IMG/VR virus record: IMGVR_UViG_3300032309_000433
Location: 1-36,802 of that record
DNA: 36,802 nt
Origin: a virus
Strand: one strand, 5' to 3'
This document shows, one piece after another, positions 8,175 to 14,425 of the stretch (its first letter is position 1; every line of letters begins with the position of its first letter). The translations under genes were made by a program, and so were the position numbers. The notes under the pieces were generated by a model. The model was not told where the DNA came from, searched no databases, and saw only the letters and a list, made by a program, of their open reading frames with translations.

Positions 8175-8537
8175 ATGTTTAAACAGATTACCAAAGAAAA
8201 TTGGTTATTGTTTGCACAACATCATTATGATAATCCAACTCTTGAAAAAGAGAAGGAGTTTTACGAAGATTTAAAAAGATTTAAATATCTTAAAAGATTG
8301 TTTCGTAAATATGTATTTACTGGTGATTTAAATATAAGATTAGTAGTAAATCATATTATAGTGTTGCAAAATGTCTTTGGTGTAGAAGCAGCCGTTGTAT
8401 TATTATTGTACAAATTAGATGTACGATTTTGGCCTGCTTTAAAATCTGTTTTAGATTATTTAAATTATTTGTATCCACACGAATTACAACAAGTGGAAGA
8501 AGATATAAAAGTTTATGAGATATTAAAAGGACTATAA
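8175..8537 (+). CDS. Conserved T4-like marine phage protein (head/neck region)
   Basis: 120 residues, helical, starting MFKQITKENWLLFAQHHYDNP and containing KRFKYLKRLFRKYVFTGDL and NHIIVLQNVFGVEAAVVLLL. I recognise this pattern from T4-like cyanophages and pelagiphages, where it is a conserved hypothetical beside structural genes. The hydrophobic stretch at ~72-82 is short and amphipathic and is probably a buried helix rather than a membrane span. Its stop overlaps the next start by one base. No activity can be assigned. Confidence 0.65.
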   Translation: MFKQITKENWLLFAQHHYDNPTLEKEKEFYEDLKRFKYLKRLFRKYVFTGDLNIRLVVNHIIVLQNVFGVEAAVVLLLYKLDVRFWPALKSVLDYLNYLYPHELQQVEEDIKVYEILKGL

Positions 8538-9007
8538 TGGCGAATAGATTAGTAGATTTATTAATTACTTATAGAATAGTAAAACTATTATCCACACCGT
8601 GGGAGCAGCAAGAGGCCTATAAAATGGGTATCATTGATAAAAATGGTAAAATTTTAAAGAAAGCCAATACTTTAAATACTGAAGCTGAAAAAGATGCCTA
8701 TACTGTGTTACATAGATTTGCTTTTAATGTAAAACGTTTATTAAGTAAAGCAGGGTTAGGAAGTTCTTTATCTTCTTTTGCGGTAGCATTAGCAACTATA
8801 ATGAAAGAAAGTGCAGAGTTAAGAAAACATAAATCCTTAATAGAAAGCACCTTAATATCTTATTTTAAACAAATAGATGTATATGATAAGTTATTAAATG
8901 AAGTAAGAGTTATAAAAGAAAGCAATGAAGAACCTTTTATGACTTGTTTTGGAATAGATATATATGAAAGAAACGGAGAATTAATATCAGAATATGAAAA
9001 AATTTAA
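8537..9007 (+). CDS. Conserved T4-like marine phage protein
   Basis: 156 residues, helical. It begins MANRLVDLLITYRIVKLL, continues with YKMGIIDKNGKIL and AYTVLHRFAFNVKRLLSKAG, and ends in an acidic tail. The LLITYRIVKLL/GIIDxNG arrangement recurs in T4-like marine phages next to the preceding gene, so the pair is probably functionally linked, perhaps in head or neck assembly. No catalytic motif is visible. Its last 14 bases overlap the next gene. Confidence 0.65.
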   Translation: MANRLVDLLITYRIVKLLSTPWEQQEAYKMGIIDKNGKILKKANTLNTEAEKDAYTVLHRFAFNVKRLLSKAGLGSSLSSFAVALATIMKESAELRKHKSLIESTLISYFKQIDVYDKLLNEVRVIKESNEEPFMTCFGIDIYERNGELISEYEKI

Positions 9008-9383
9008 AGAGTGGAAACAAAAGATTAAAGAAGATGGTGCTGCCGGTATGTCGGCTTCTGCTCCAACAAATAATGCTGGTGGTGGAAATATTGCAGGTAT
9101 AGGTGTAGGGCCTGCTGGTGAGCCTGGTGTCCAACCTAAAGACAACATAACGGGACAAGGCTTTGGTCTTAGAAAAAAGAAAAAAAATCCAGTTATGGGT
9201 ATGTTGAAAAGAAAAGTTCAAGAAAATACAGATAACAATAACATCATACTAAAACAAGTATTAGATAGTTTAGATAAAACAGATTTATTCATAGATAATA
9301 TGAACTCACCTAAACAAACAGAAATTAAAATTGTTAAAGAAGAAAAGAAAAAATCTTTCAAAGAAAAATACAAATTAAAATAA
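8994..9383 (+). CDS. Small virion-associated protein with capsid-targeting-like leader
   Basis: 129 residues. MKKFKEWKQKIKEDGAAG is a T4-like head-targeting leader with predicted prohead-protease cleavage after IKE at residue 13. The next ~40 residues are Gly/Ala-rich and low complexity (GGGNIAGIGVGPAGEPG); a basic segment (LRKKKKNPVMGMLKRKVQ) and a lysine-rich C-terminal tail follow. The composition suits a head-packaged, DNA-associated or scaffold protein. It overlaps the preceding gene by 14 bases and abuts the next by one. The AGIG motif is shared with the following protein (FAGIGGFSIGS). Confidence 0.65.
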   Translation: MKKFKEWKQKIKEDGAAGMSASAPTNNAGGGNIAGIGVGPAGEPGVQPKDNITGQGFGLRKKKKNPVMGMLKRKVQENTDNNNIILKQVLDSLDKTDLFIDNMNSPKQTEIKIVKEEKKKSFKEKYKLK

Positions 9384-9949
9384 TGACTGATAAAAAAACA
9401 TTTAAATCTTTTAAAGAATTTGCAAAGGATTATTTAAAAGAATATGATGACGCTAACTTTGCAGGTATAGGTGGATTTTCTATAGGTAGTATGGATGCTA
9501 TGAAACCTATTGCAGATTTAGGAGATACAGCACCAAGAAATCAAGGTACGGGTGATAGTAGAGGTACTATGGCTGTTATGCCTTCCAAAAACATTCAACA
9601 AAAATTAAATAGAAAAACACATAAGAAAAAAGACGATACCGGCAAAACAATGACAGGTCAGCCTTTAACAAAAGTTGATACTACTCCTACAATGACCGAT
9701 ACACAAGACATAAAAGATACTACAGAACAAACAATAAAGAATTTACAGTTTGTGAATGAAAATGTTGCTAAAGAAGGAGTAAAAAATATAGAATCTTCTC
9801 AACAATCTATTGTTCATAAAATTCAGGCCGCTACTAATATGGCCGAAAGAGCTAGAGTAGCATCTGAAAGAAGCAGCGATCCTATGGTTAAACAACAACT
9901 GAATGCTGCTTATAATGTCTATAAAAGTTATATAGACAAAAACAAATAA
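9383..9949 (+). CDS. Virion-associated protein with leader and TMTGQP motif
   Basis: 188 residues. TFKSFKEFAKDYLKEYDD (residues 6-23) resembles the capsid-targeting leader, with possible cleavage after LKE. FAGIGGFSIGSMDAM follows. TMTGQPLTKVDTTPTM at residues 89-104 is almost the same as the C-terminal motif of the protein encoded at 4511-5557, indicating a shared binding or processing element or a common ancestor. The C-terminal third is helical (ESSQQSIVHKIQAATNMA). It is probably an internal head or core protein; this is inferred from sequence style and neighbours. Confidence 0.65.
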   Translation: MTDKKTFKSFKEFAKDYLKEYDDANFAGIGGFSIGSMDAMKPIADLGDTAPRNQGTGDSRGTMAVMPSKNIQQKLNRKTHKKKDDTGKTMTGQPLTKVDTTPTMTDTQDIKDTTEQTIKNLQFVNENVAKEGVKNIESSQQSIVHKIQAATNMAERARVASERSSDPMVKQQLNAAYNVYKSYIDKNK

Positions 9950-9963
9950 AAAGGAGTCAAAAA

Positions 9964-10098
9964 ATGATTAAGATGTTATTATTAATCGCAATAGGTGTAA
10001 TTATTGGTTGGTACGTTCCAAGACCATCTATAGTTGACACTATAGTAAACAAAGCTAAAGATATTATAAATAATATCAAAGCAAAGTTTATTAAATAG
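9964..10098 (+). CDS. Small single-TM membrane protein
   Basis: 44 residues: a hydrophobic N-terminal span (MLLLIAIGVIIGWYVP) followed by a basic helix. A strong Shine-Dalgarno (AAAAAGGAG) lies just upstream, which supports real translation despite the size. It opens the membrane-protein cassette before the curli-type module. It could be an accessory holin-like or pinholin-like peptide; there is no family match. Confidence 0.6.
   Translation: MIKMLLLIAIGVIIGWYVPRPSIVDTIVNKAKDIINNIKAKFIK
10065..10072 (+). promoter_or_regulatory. Possible T4-type late promoter box TATAAATA
   Basis: An exact late octamer inside the 3' end of the small gene at 9964, 35 bases before the holin candidate. A start near 10078 would give a leader of about 29 bases. 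It lies in coding sequence and could be chance in AT-rich DNA. Confidence 0.35.
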
Positions 10099-10106
10099 GT
10101 AATTAT

Positions 10107-10583
10107 ATGTTAAGTTTATTGGGTACACTATTAGGTTTTGGTACTTCAATCATACCATCTATCTTTGATTTCTTTAAAGAAAAATCAAAAAGAGCCGCTG
10201 ACTTAGAAGAATTAAAACTTCGAGCAGATCTACAAGCTAGAGGTATTGAACTTAGCATCAAACAAGTTAAAGCACAGGTCGAAGTAGAAGAATCAAAAGC
10301 AAAAGCCGTTGAAGCTGCTGGTTTATATGCTCACGATGCTTCATTAAAAGGTGGTTCTTTTGTAGAAAGTATGAGAGCTTCTCTACGACCTGTGATTACA
10401 TATGTATTTTTCTTACTTTTTGTTATAATAAAAGTATGCGCTTTAATTTCATTATTAAAATCTGGTTCTCCAGTTGTTGATGCTTTACCAAAATTATGGG
10501 ACGAAGAAACTGCAGGATTGTTTTCTGCTGTAATTGCTTTCTGGTTTGGTAACAGAGCTTTCGACAAAAAATCTAAAAAATAA
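10107..10583 (+). CDS. Holin candidate, GTA-type 3-TM family
   Basis: 158 residues. An N-terminal hydrophobic segment (LLGTLLGFGTSIIPSIFDFF) is followed by a charged coiled-coil-like helix (~25-75). SMRASLRPVITYVFFLLFV (~88-106) starts the second membrane segment, and WDEETAGLFSAVIAFWFGN (~131-149) the third, with a lysine-rich tail. The SxRPxITY...FWFGxRA signature and the topology match the 3-TM holin family of gene-transfer agents and marine phages (PF11351-type, from memory). It would form inner-membrane lesions at the end of infection. It sits in a run of membrane proteins just before csgF/csgG. Confidence 0.75.
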   Translation: MLSLLGTLLGFGTSIIPSIFDFFKEKSKRAADLEELKLRADLQARGIELSIKQVKAQVEVEESKAKAVEAAGLYAHDASLKGGSFVESMRASLRPVITYVFFLLFVIIKVCALISLLKSGSPVVDALPKLWDEETAGLFSAVIAFWFGNRAFDKKSKK

Positions 10584-10617
10584 TCATTAATATTAACAAC
10601 ATTAAAGGAAACTTTAT

Positions 10618-10686
10618 ATGGAAATACTTCTCGGAGTTTTTATAATTGTGGTTGCAGGTTATATAATAGTCGAGGATTGTCAATAA
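10618..10686 (+). CDS. Tiny membrane peptide (22 aa)
   Basis: MEILLGVFIIVVAGYIIVED plus CQ: essentially one membrane-spanning segment with an acidic end. It is preceded by a clear ribosome-binding site (AAAGGAAA) at good spacing, and its stop overlaps the next start (TAATG). Translation is therefore plausible although it is very short. It may regulate or assist the neighbouring holin-type proteins. Confidence 0.5.
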   Translation: MEILLGVFIIVVAGYIIVEDCQ

Positions 10687-10814
10687 TGACTAAAAGATTT
10701 AAAATAATACTTTCAGTTATTTTTATATTGGCTTTATTATCAGGAGCTCGTTATACTTATTCAAATAATGAGATAGAAAAAAAGGTTATAAATAGTATTA
10801 CAAACAAAAAATAA
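10686..10814 (+). CDS. Small single-TM membrane protein
   Basis: 42 residues: basic start (MTKRFK), hydrophobic segment IILSVIFILALLSG, then a charged tail. It could be a membrane-anchored periplasmic peptide or a short i-spanin-like protein, but it is too short to classify. It starts on the stop of the preceding peptide gene and is followed closely by the gene at 10817. Confidence 0.5.
   Translation: MTKRFKIILSVIFILALLSGARYTYSNNEIEKKVINSITNKK
10787..10794 (+). promoter_or_regulatory. Possible T4-type late promoter box TATAAATA
   Basis: An exact late octamer 22 bases before the gene at 10817, inside the end of the preceding small gene. The spacing would give a leader of about 17 bases. Its coding position makes chance occurrence possible. 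Confidence 0.35.
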
Positions 10815-10816
10815 TT

Positions 10817-11095
10817 ATGGATTTTTTAAAATTAGCAATAGAAGTGGGATTTCCAATAGCAGCTGCTTGTGCAGGTGGTTTTTTTGTATTTTTAACTTTA
10901 AAATTTATTTTAGCTTCAGTTACTGGTGATGTAAAAAAACTTAGCGGTATAATTGAAGCATTAGACAATAGAGTTAAAACTATGAATGCTGATGTAATTA
11001 GAATTGATACTTTAGTTAGTGCGACATTAAGAATTAAACCAGACGTAGATAGAATTGGCCGTGCAAACGGTAAGGAAGACGCTAGAAAGGATTAA
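10817..11095 (+). CDS. Single-TM/coiled-coil membrane protein, UviB/BhlA-like
   Basis: 92 residues: N-terminal membrane span (GFPIAAACAGGFFVFLTLKF, residues ~11-30), then a heptad-patterned helix (IIEALDNRVKTMNADVIRID) and a charged tail. The architecture resembles small holin-like UviB/BhlA proteins. The next gene encodes a clear paralogue (both have GFPI[AV]A followed by the membrane span and a DNR/VDR helix). The tandem pair may act as a hetero-oligomeric pore or as holin plus regulator. The function is inferred from topology only. Confidence 0.6.
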   Translation: MDFLKLAIEVGFPIAAACAGGFFVFLTLKFILASVTGDVKKLSGIIEALDNRVKTMNADVIRIDTLVSATLRIKPDVDRIGRANGKEDARKD

Positions 11096-11096
11096 T

Positions 11097-11351
11097 ATGG
11101 ATTTAGTAAAAATGATTAATCAATATGGATTTCCAATTGTTGCGGCATTTGGTATGGGATATTTTATTTACTTTGTTTGGAAATGGGTTACTACAGAGAT
11201 CAAACCAGTAATGAGTGAGACAAGTAAAACACTTATAGCATTAGTAGATAGAATAAGAATGTTAGATAATGATCTTATAAGACTTAATACTAAGTTAAAT
11301 TTGATTTTAGAGTATCAAGAAGAACAAGAAAAAAATAAAAAAGACAAGTAA
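11097..11351 (+). CDS. Single-TM/coiled-coil membrane protein, paralogue of preceding gene
   Basis: 84 residues from the ATG at 11097, which has AAGG upstream and follows the previous stop by one base; an upstream in-frame ATG at 11055 lies inside the previous gene and is less likely. YGFPIVAAFGMGYFIYFVWK is the membrane span, and ALVDRIRMLDNDLIRLNTKL the coiled coil, aligning with the preceding protein. The end is lysine/glutamate-rich. It is probably a holin-like partner. This is the last gene before the promoter of the curli-type module. Confidence 0.6.
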   Translation: MDLVKMINQYGFPIVAAFGMGYFIYFVWKWVTTEIKPVMSETSKTLIALVDRIRMLDNDLIRLNTKLNLILEYQEEQEKNKKDK

Positions 11352-11364
11352 ATCAATCAGTTTA

Positions 11365-11372
11365 TATAAATA
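11365..11372 (+). promoter_or_regulatory. T4-type late promoter box TATAAATA before csgF
   Basis: An exact late octamer in the 27-base gap between the membrane cassette and csgF. The expected start (~11378) falls at the csgF ATG (11379), so mRNA from this promoter would be nearly leaderless, and no Shine-Dalgarno is visible. Read-through from upstream would supply a normal leader. Confidence 0.55.
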
Positions 11373-11378
11373 TGTAGT

Positions 11379-11846
11379 ATGAAAGCACTATTAAAACTAG
11401 TGCTAGTAGCCACTTTTAGTTATGGTTTTTTGATAACTACTGGCACCGCAGGTCCTTTACCTGATTATAATTTCAAAAGTCCCGCTTTTAATGGCAATGG
11501 ATACAGTACACACGAGTTAACTAAGTACAACTTAGAACAAACTCGAGCGAAAGAAATTCAACAAGCTATTGAATCGAAAGCAGCAGCCGTTAAAGCTGAG
11601 GCTAAGAATACACCTATTAATCAATTCATGGTTAATTTGGAGTCTAGGATTTATGCTCAGATCAGTCAGAACTTAGCGACAGCAATGTTCGCTGATGGGG
11701 CATCTACATCAGGTTCAATGAACTTTCAAGGCAACACTATATTCTGGCAAAAGAATGGAACGACAAGTATTACATTAATGGTAACTGATACACTTGGCAA
11801 TCAGACAACAATTGAAGTGCCACTAGGACAGTTTACTTTTAATTAA
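11379..11846 (+). CDS. csgF: CsgF-like curli assembly factor
   Basis: 155 residues. A signal peptide (MKALLKLVLVATFSYGFLIT, cleavage near TGTA-G) precedes GPLPDYNFKSPAFNGNGYST, which corresponds to the E. coli CsgF N-terminus (FRNPNFGGN motif) that inserts into the CsgG barrel. The middle is a helix rich in Lys/Glu/Ala. The C-terminal beta region (TTSITLMVTDTLGNQTTIEV) matches the CsgF C-terminal sheet that ends TSTIQVSGL in E. coli. In curli biogenesis CsgF caps the CsgG pore and couples secretion to nucleation at the cell surface. The gene is immediately followed by csgG, as expected. It is somewhat longer than E. coli CsgF because of the helical insert. Confidence 0.85.
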   Translation: MKALLKLVLVATFSYGFLITTGTAGPLPDYNFKSPAFNGNGYSTHELTKYNLEQTRAKEIQQAIESKAAAVKAEAKNTPINQFMVNLESRIYAQISQNLATAMFADGASTSGSMNFQGNTIFWQKNGTTSITLMVTDTLGNQTTIEVPLGQFTFN

Positions 11847-11847
11847 T

Positions 11848-12666
11848 ATGATAAAAATATTTTTAACTATAACACTATTACTATTATCAAATTGTGCAAT
11901 ATCACAAAACGCAGGTTTAGAAACTAAACCTGAAGTTACTGAAATGAAATTACAAAAAGAGTTTGATAGTATACCAGCGCCGGCACAAAAAAAGATTACA
12001 GTGGCAGTATATAGCTTTCAAGATAAAACAGGACAAAGAAGAAACACTCCTAATATAGCAAGCTTTTCCACAGCAGTAACACAAGGAGCTGAACCATTCC
12101 TTATTAAAGCATTACAAGATGTTGGTCAAGGATTATGGTTTGATGTTGTAGAAAGAGTGAACGTAGATAACTTAATTAAAGAAAGAACTATCATTAAGCA
12201 AATGAGAGATATGTATGAAGGAGTTAATTCTAAGAATCTACAACCATTACAGTTTGCAGGTATATTGGTAGAAGGTGGAATTATAGGTTATGATAGTGGT
12301 ATGGAGTCAGGTGGTGTGGCATATAAGTGGTTAGGTATAGGACCACAATCACAATATTCAAAAGATATTGTAACAGTTAGTTTAAGAGCTATATCAGTTT
12401 CTAGTGGTAAAGTATTGGCCACTATAACAGTAAGTAAAACAATATACAGTACAGGAGACAGTATTGCTATATTAAAGGCCTTTAGAGGTGGTACAGCATT
12501 TTTTGAAGCTGAAACAGGATTGACAATCAACGAACCTACTACTCTAGCAGTAAAAGCAACGGTAGAAGCCGCAGTAGTTGAATTAATAAAAGAGGGTGAA
12601 CGTAAAGGCATTTGGTCTTATAAAACAATAACAAACAACAACGAGGAAAAAAATGAAAAACAATAA
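11848..12666 (+). CDS. csgG: CsgG-like outer-membrane curli secretion channel
   Basis: 272 residues. MIKIFLTITLLLLSNC is a lipoprotein signal with the lipidated Cys at 16. KITVAVYSFQDKTGQ, ASFSTAVTQGAEPFLIKALQ, WFDVVERVNVDNLIKER, LVEGGIIGYDS, GVAYKWLGIGPQSQY and SGKVLATITVSKTI reproduce the CsgG core blocks in order, including both membrane beta-hairpin regions. The family forms a nonameric ungated outer-membrane channel that exports unfolded curlin subunits. The constriction equivalent to E. coli Y51-N55-F56 reads here RRNTPNIASFSTAV: the Phe is kept, but Tyr and Asn are not. The last 14 bases overlap the next curlin-like gene. Identification is secure; whether it secretes curlins or only perforates the envelope is unknown. 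Confidence 0.92.
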   Translation: MIKIFLTITLLLLSNCAISQNAGLETKPEVTEMKLQKEFDSIPAPAQKKITVAVYSFQDKTGQRRNTPNIASFSTAVTQGAEPFLIKALQDVGQGLWFDVVERVNVDNLIKERTIIKQMRDMYEGVNSKNLQPLQFAGILVEGGIIGYDSGMESGGVAYKWLGIGPQSQYSKDIVTVSLRAISVSSGKVLATITVSKTIYSTGDSIAILKAFRGGTAFFEAETGLTINEPTTLAVKATVEAAVVELIKEGERKGIWSYKTITNNNEEKNEKQ

Positions 12667-13612
12667 AATAATTCCTTGCTTGGTAGCGATTTTCGTTTCA
12701 ACAACAGCATTAGCAGCTGATGATTTAATTTATATAGACCAAGTAGGATCTTCATCAGATATAACAGTAACACAAACTGGTACTGGCAATACTGTAGGTG
12801 GTACTAATGGTACTGCTGCTAGTAATAACAAAGCATCTTTGACAGGATCAGATCAGACAATTAGTATAACACAAACAGGTGATGATAATACATTAAAATT
12901 AAAAACACAAGATGGTTCAACAGGAACTAGTACAACAAACTATTCTGCTATTGGAAATAGTAATACATCAGTTATAGATACGGTTAGTACAGGTGCTGGT
13001 AATACTATTAATCAAACAATATATGGTGATAGTAATACAACTAATGTAAATATTAGAGGTAACAATGGAGCTAATTCTATTACTACTAACATTGGAACAT
13101 CAAGCGTAAATAGTAATAGTAATACAGTAGGACAAACTGTTAATGGTACTCTAAACAGTCAGACAGTATCAATTACAGGCGGTAACAGTAACACTGTAAC
13201 TATACTTCAAGGTAAAGGTTCTACTTTAACTAATGATGTTAATGTGCCGACAAACTCCACTACTAATGGAACAGGAACATTATTAGGATTAAACTCTACA
13301 ACATTTGGTTTAGGAACAACTAGTGATAAAGCAACTTCTTCAGTAACTATAATTGGTGGAAGTAATGATGTGAGGATTGGACAAGTAGGCGGAGATGCTA
13401 CAGGTAATTCAGCAACATTAGGAATTACAGGCAGTTCAAATGGTGTGAGTATTGCTCAATCAGGACTAGGACATAGTACATCTAGTTTAACATTAACAGG
13501 TGGAAGTAATACTGTTAACATAGGACAATATAGTACATCAGGAAATAATAATACAGCAAACGTTGGTGTTACAGGTAGCAACAACTTACTTAACATACAA
13601 CAAACTCGTTAG
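12653..13612 (+). CDS. Curlin-repeat protein (CsgA/CsgB-like fibre subunit candidate)
   Basis: 319 residues. A Sec signal (KIIPCLVAIFVSTTALA) is followed by YIDQVGSSSDITVTQTGTGN, the start of a long series of curlin-type strands with alternating Ser/Gln/Asn, for example QTISITQTGDDNTL, NTVNIGQYSTSGNNN and a final NNLLNIQQTR. Composition is dominated by Gly, Ser, Thr, Asn and Gln, with no tryptophan and one cysteine, which lies in the signal. In E. coli such repeats fold into the beta-solenoid of the curli amyloid. This protein is about twice the length of CsgA. It has a GAGGAA ribosome-binding site within the csgG end, tying its synthesis to the secretion channel. Likely a CsgG substrate; fibre formation is inferred. 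Confidence 0.82.
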   Translation: MKNNKIIPCLVAIFVSTTALAADDLIYIDQVGSSSDITVTQTGTGNTVGGTNGTAASNNKASLTGSDQTISITQTGDDNTLKLKTQDGSTGTSTTNYSAIGNSNTSVIDTVSTGAGNTINQTIYGDSNTTNVNIRGNNGANSITTNIGTSSVNSNSNTVGQTVNGTLNSQTVSITGGNSNTVTILQGKGSTLTNDVNVPTNSTTNGTGTLLGLNSTTFGLGTTSDKATSSVTIIGGSNDVRIGQVGGDATGNSATLGITGSSNGVSIAQSGLGHSTSSLTLTGGSNTVNIGQYSTSGNNNTANVGVTGSNNLLNIQQTR

Positions 13613-13621
13613 GAATGTTTA

Positions 13622-14425
13622 ATGAAGTTTCGTTATTGGTTAACAATAGGATTTATTTTTTCCTCGTTGTCCTGTTGGGCAGCTGATAACGAATCTTACA
13701 TAGATCAGTTAGGAGAATATTCAACTATCTATGTAGAACAAGATGGTTCAGCAAATAGATTAGGCGGTGTTGATGGACCAATATGGTATTCTAATCCATC
13801 TAAAATGTATGGCGATGGAACCAACGTTGATATAAGACAAATAGGTTCTGGCAATTATTTAAAATTTTCCATAGTTACTAAATTTGATGAGAATGATAAA
13901 TCTTCAACATTTATTGATGAAGCAAAAAGTAATACTTTTATATATTATAGTACAGGTTATGGTAATCTAGGTAATGTAAATATAAATGCTGATGGCAAAA
14001 CCGAAACATCAGGTATATCTTTATATGTTATTGAAGATGGAGATTTTAACGAAAACAATATATCAATAACCGGTCTTAGAAATTCTGTATTGTTACTTAC
14101 CAAAGGTGATGTCAATACATTTAATAGTATAACTAGTGGAGAAGATAATTTAGCATTCGCTAATATAGTAGGGTACCTTAATAATATTTCTATTACACAA
14201 AGTGCTAAAATAGGTTTAGTAATATTAGATATAAATGGTAATCAAAACACTGCCAATATAACACAATCAGGTGGTGGCGCAATAGGACATTGGACAAATC
14301 TTACAGTCAGTGGTAATCTAAACAATTATAACGTAACACAATCAGGCATTTCTGCTGATAGTTTTGTTGATATTAAAACAACAGGTAGTAATAACAATTT
14401 TACTATTAGAACAAATACAAAATAA
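13622..14425 (+). CDS. Second curlin-like exported protein (nucleator-type candidate)
   Basis: 267 residues. A signal peptide (WLTIGFIFSSLSCWA, cleavage before ADNES) leads into YIDQLGEYSTIYVEQDGSAN, closely matching the start of the preceding mature protein. Curlin-type strands recur (VDIRQIGSGNYLKF, NNISITQSAKIGLV, NTANITQSGGG, NNYNVTQSGIS), but they are less regular and include more charged and aromatic residues. Divergent repeats of this sort are found in the nucleator CsgB, so a minor-subunit role is possible. It lies 9 bases after the preceding gene, and its stop overlaps the next start (ATGA arrangement). Confidence 0.75.
   Translation: MKFRYWLTIGFIFSSLSCWAADNESYIDQLGEYSTIYVEQDGSANRLGGVDGPIWYSNPSKMYGDGTNVDIRQIGSGNYLKFSIVTKFDENDKSSTFIDEAKSNTFIYYSTGYGNLGNVNINADGKTETSGISLYVIEDGDFNENNISITGLRNSVLLLTKGDVNTFNSITSGEDNLAFANIVGYLNNISITQSAKIGLVILDINGNQNTANITQSGGGAIGHWTNLTVSGNLNNYNVTQSGISADSFVDIKTTGSNNNFTIRTNTK

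Noticed and set aside
12288-12611. Open reading frame on the minus strand within csgG
   Set aside because: It is a shadow of the strongly supported CsgG frame; no gene on the minus strand has a ribosome-binding site or recognisable motif anywhere in the window.
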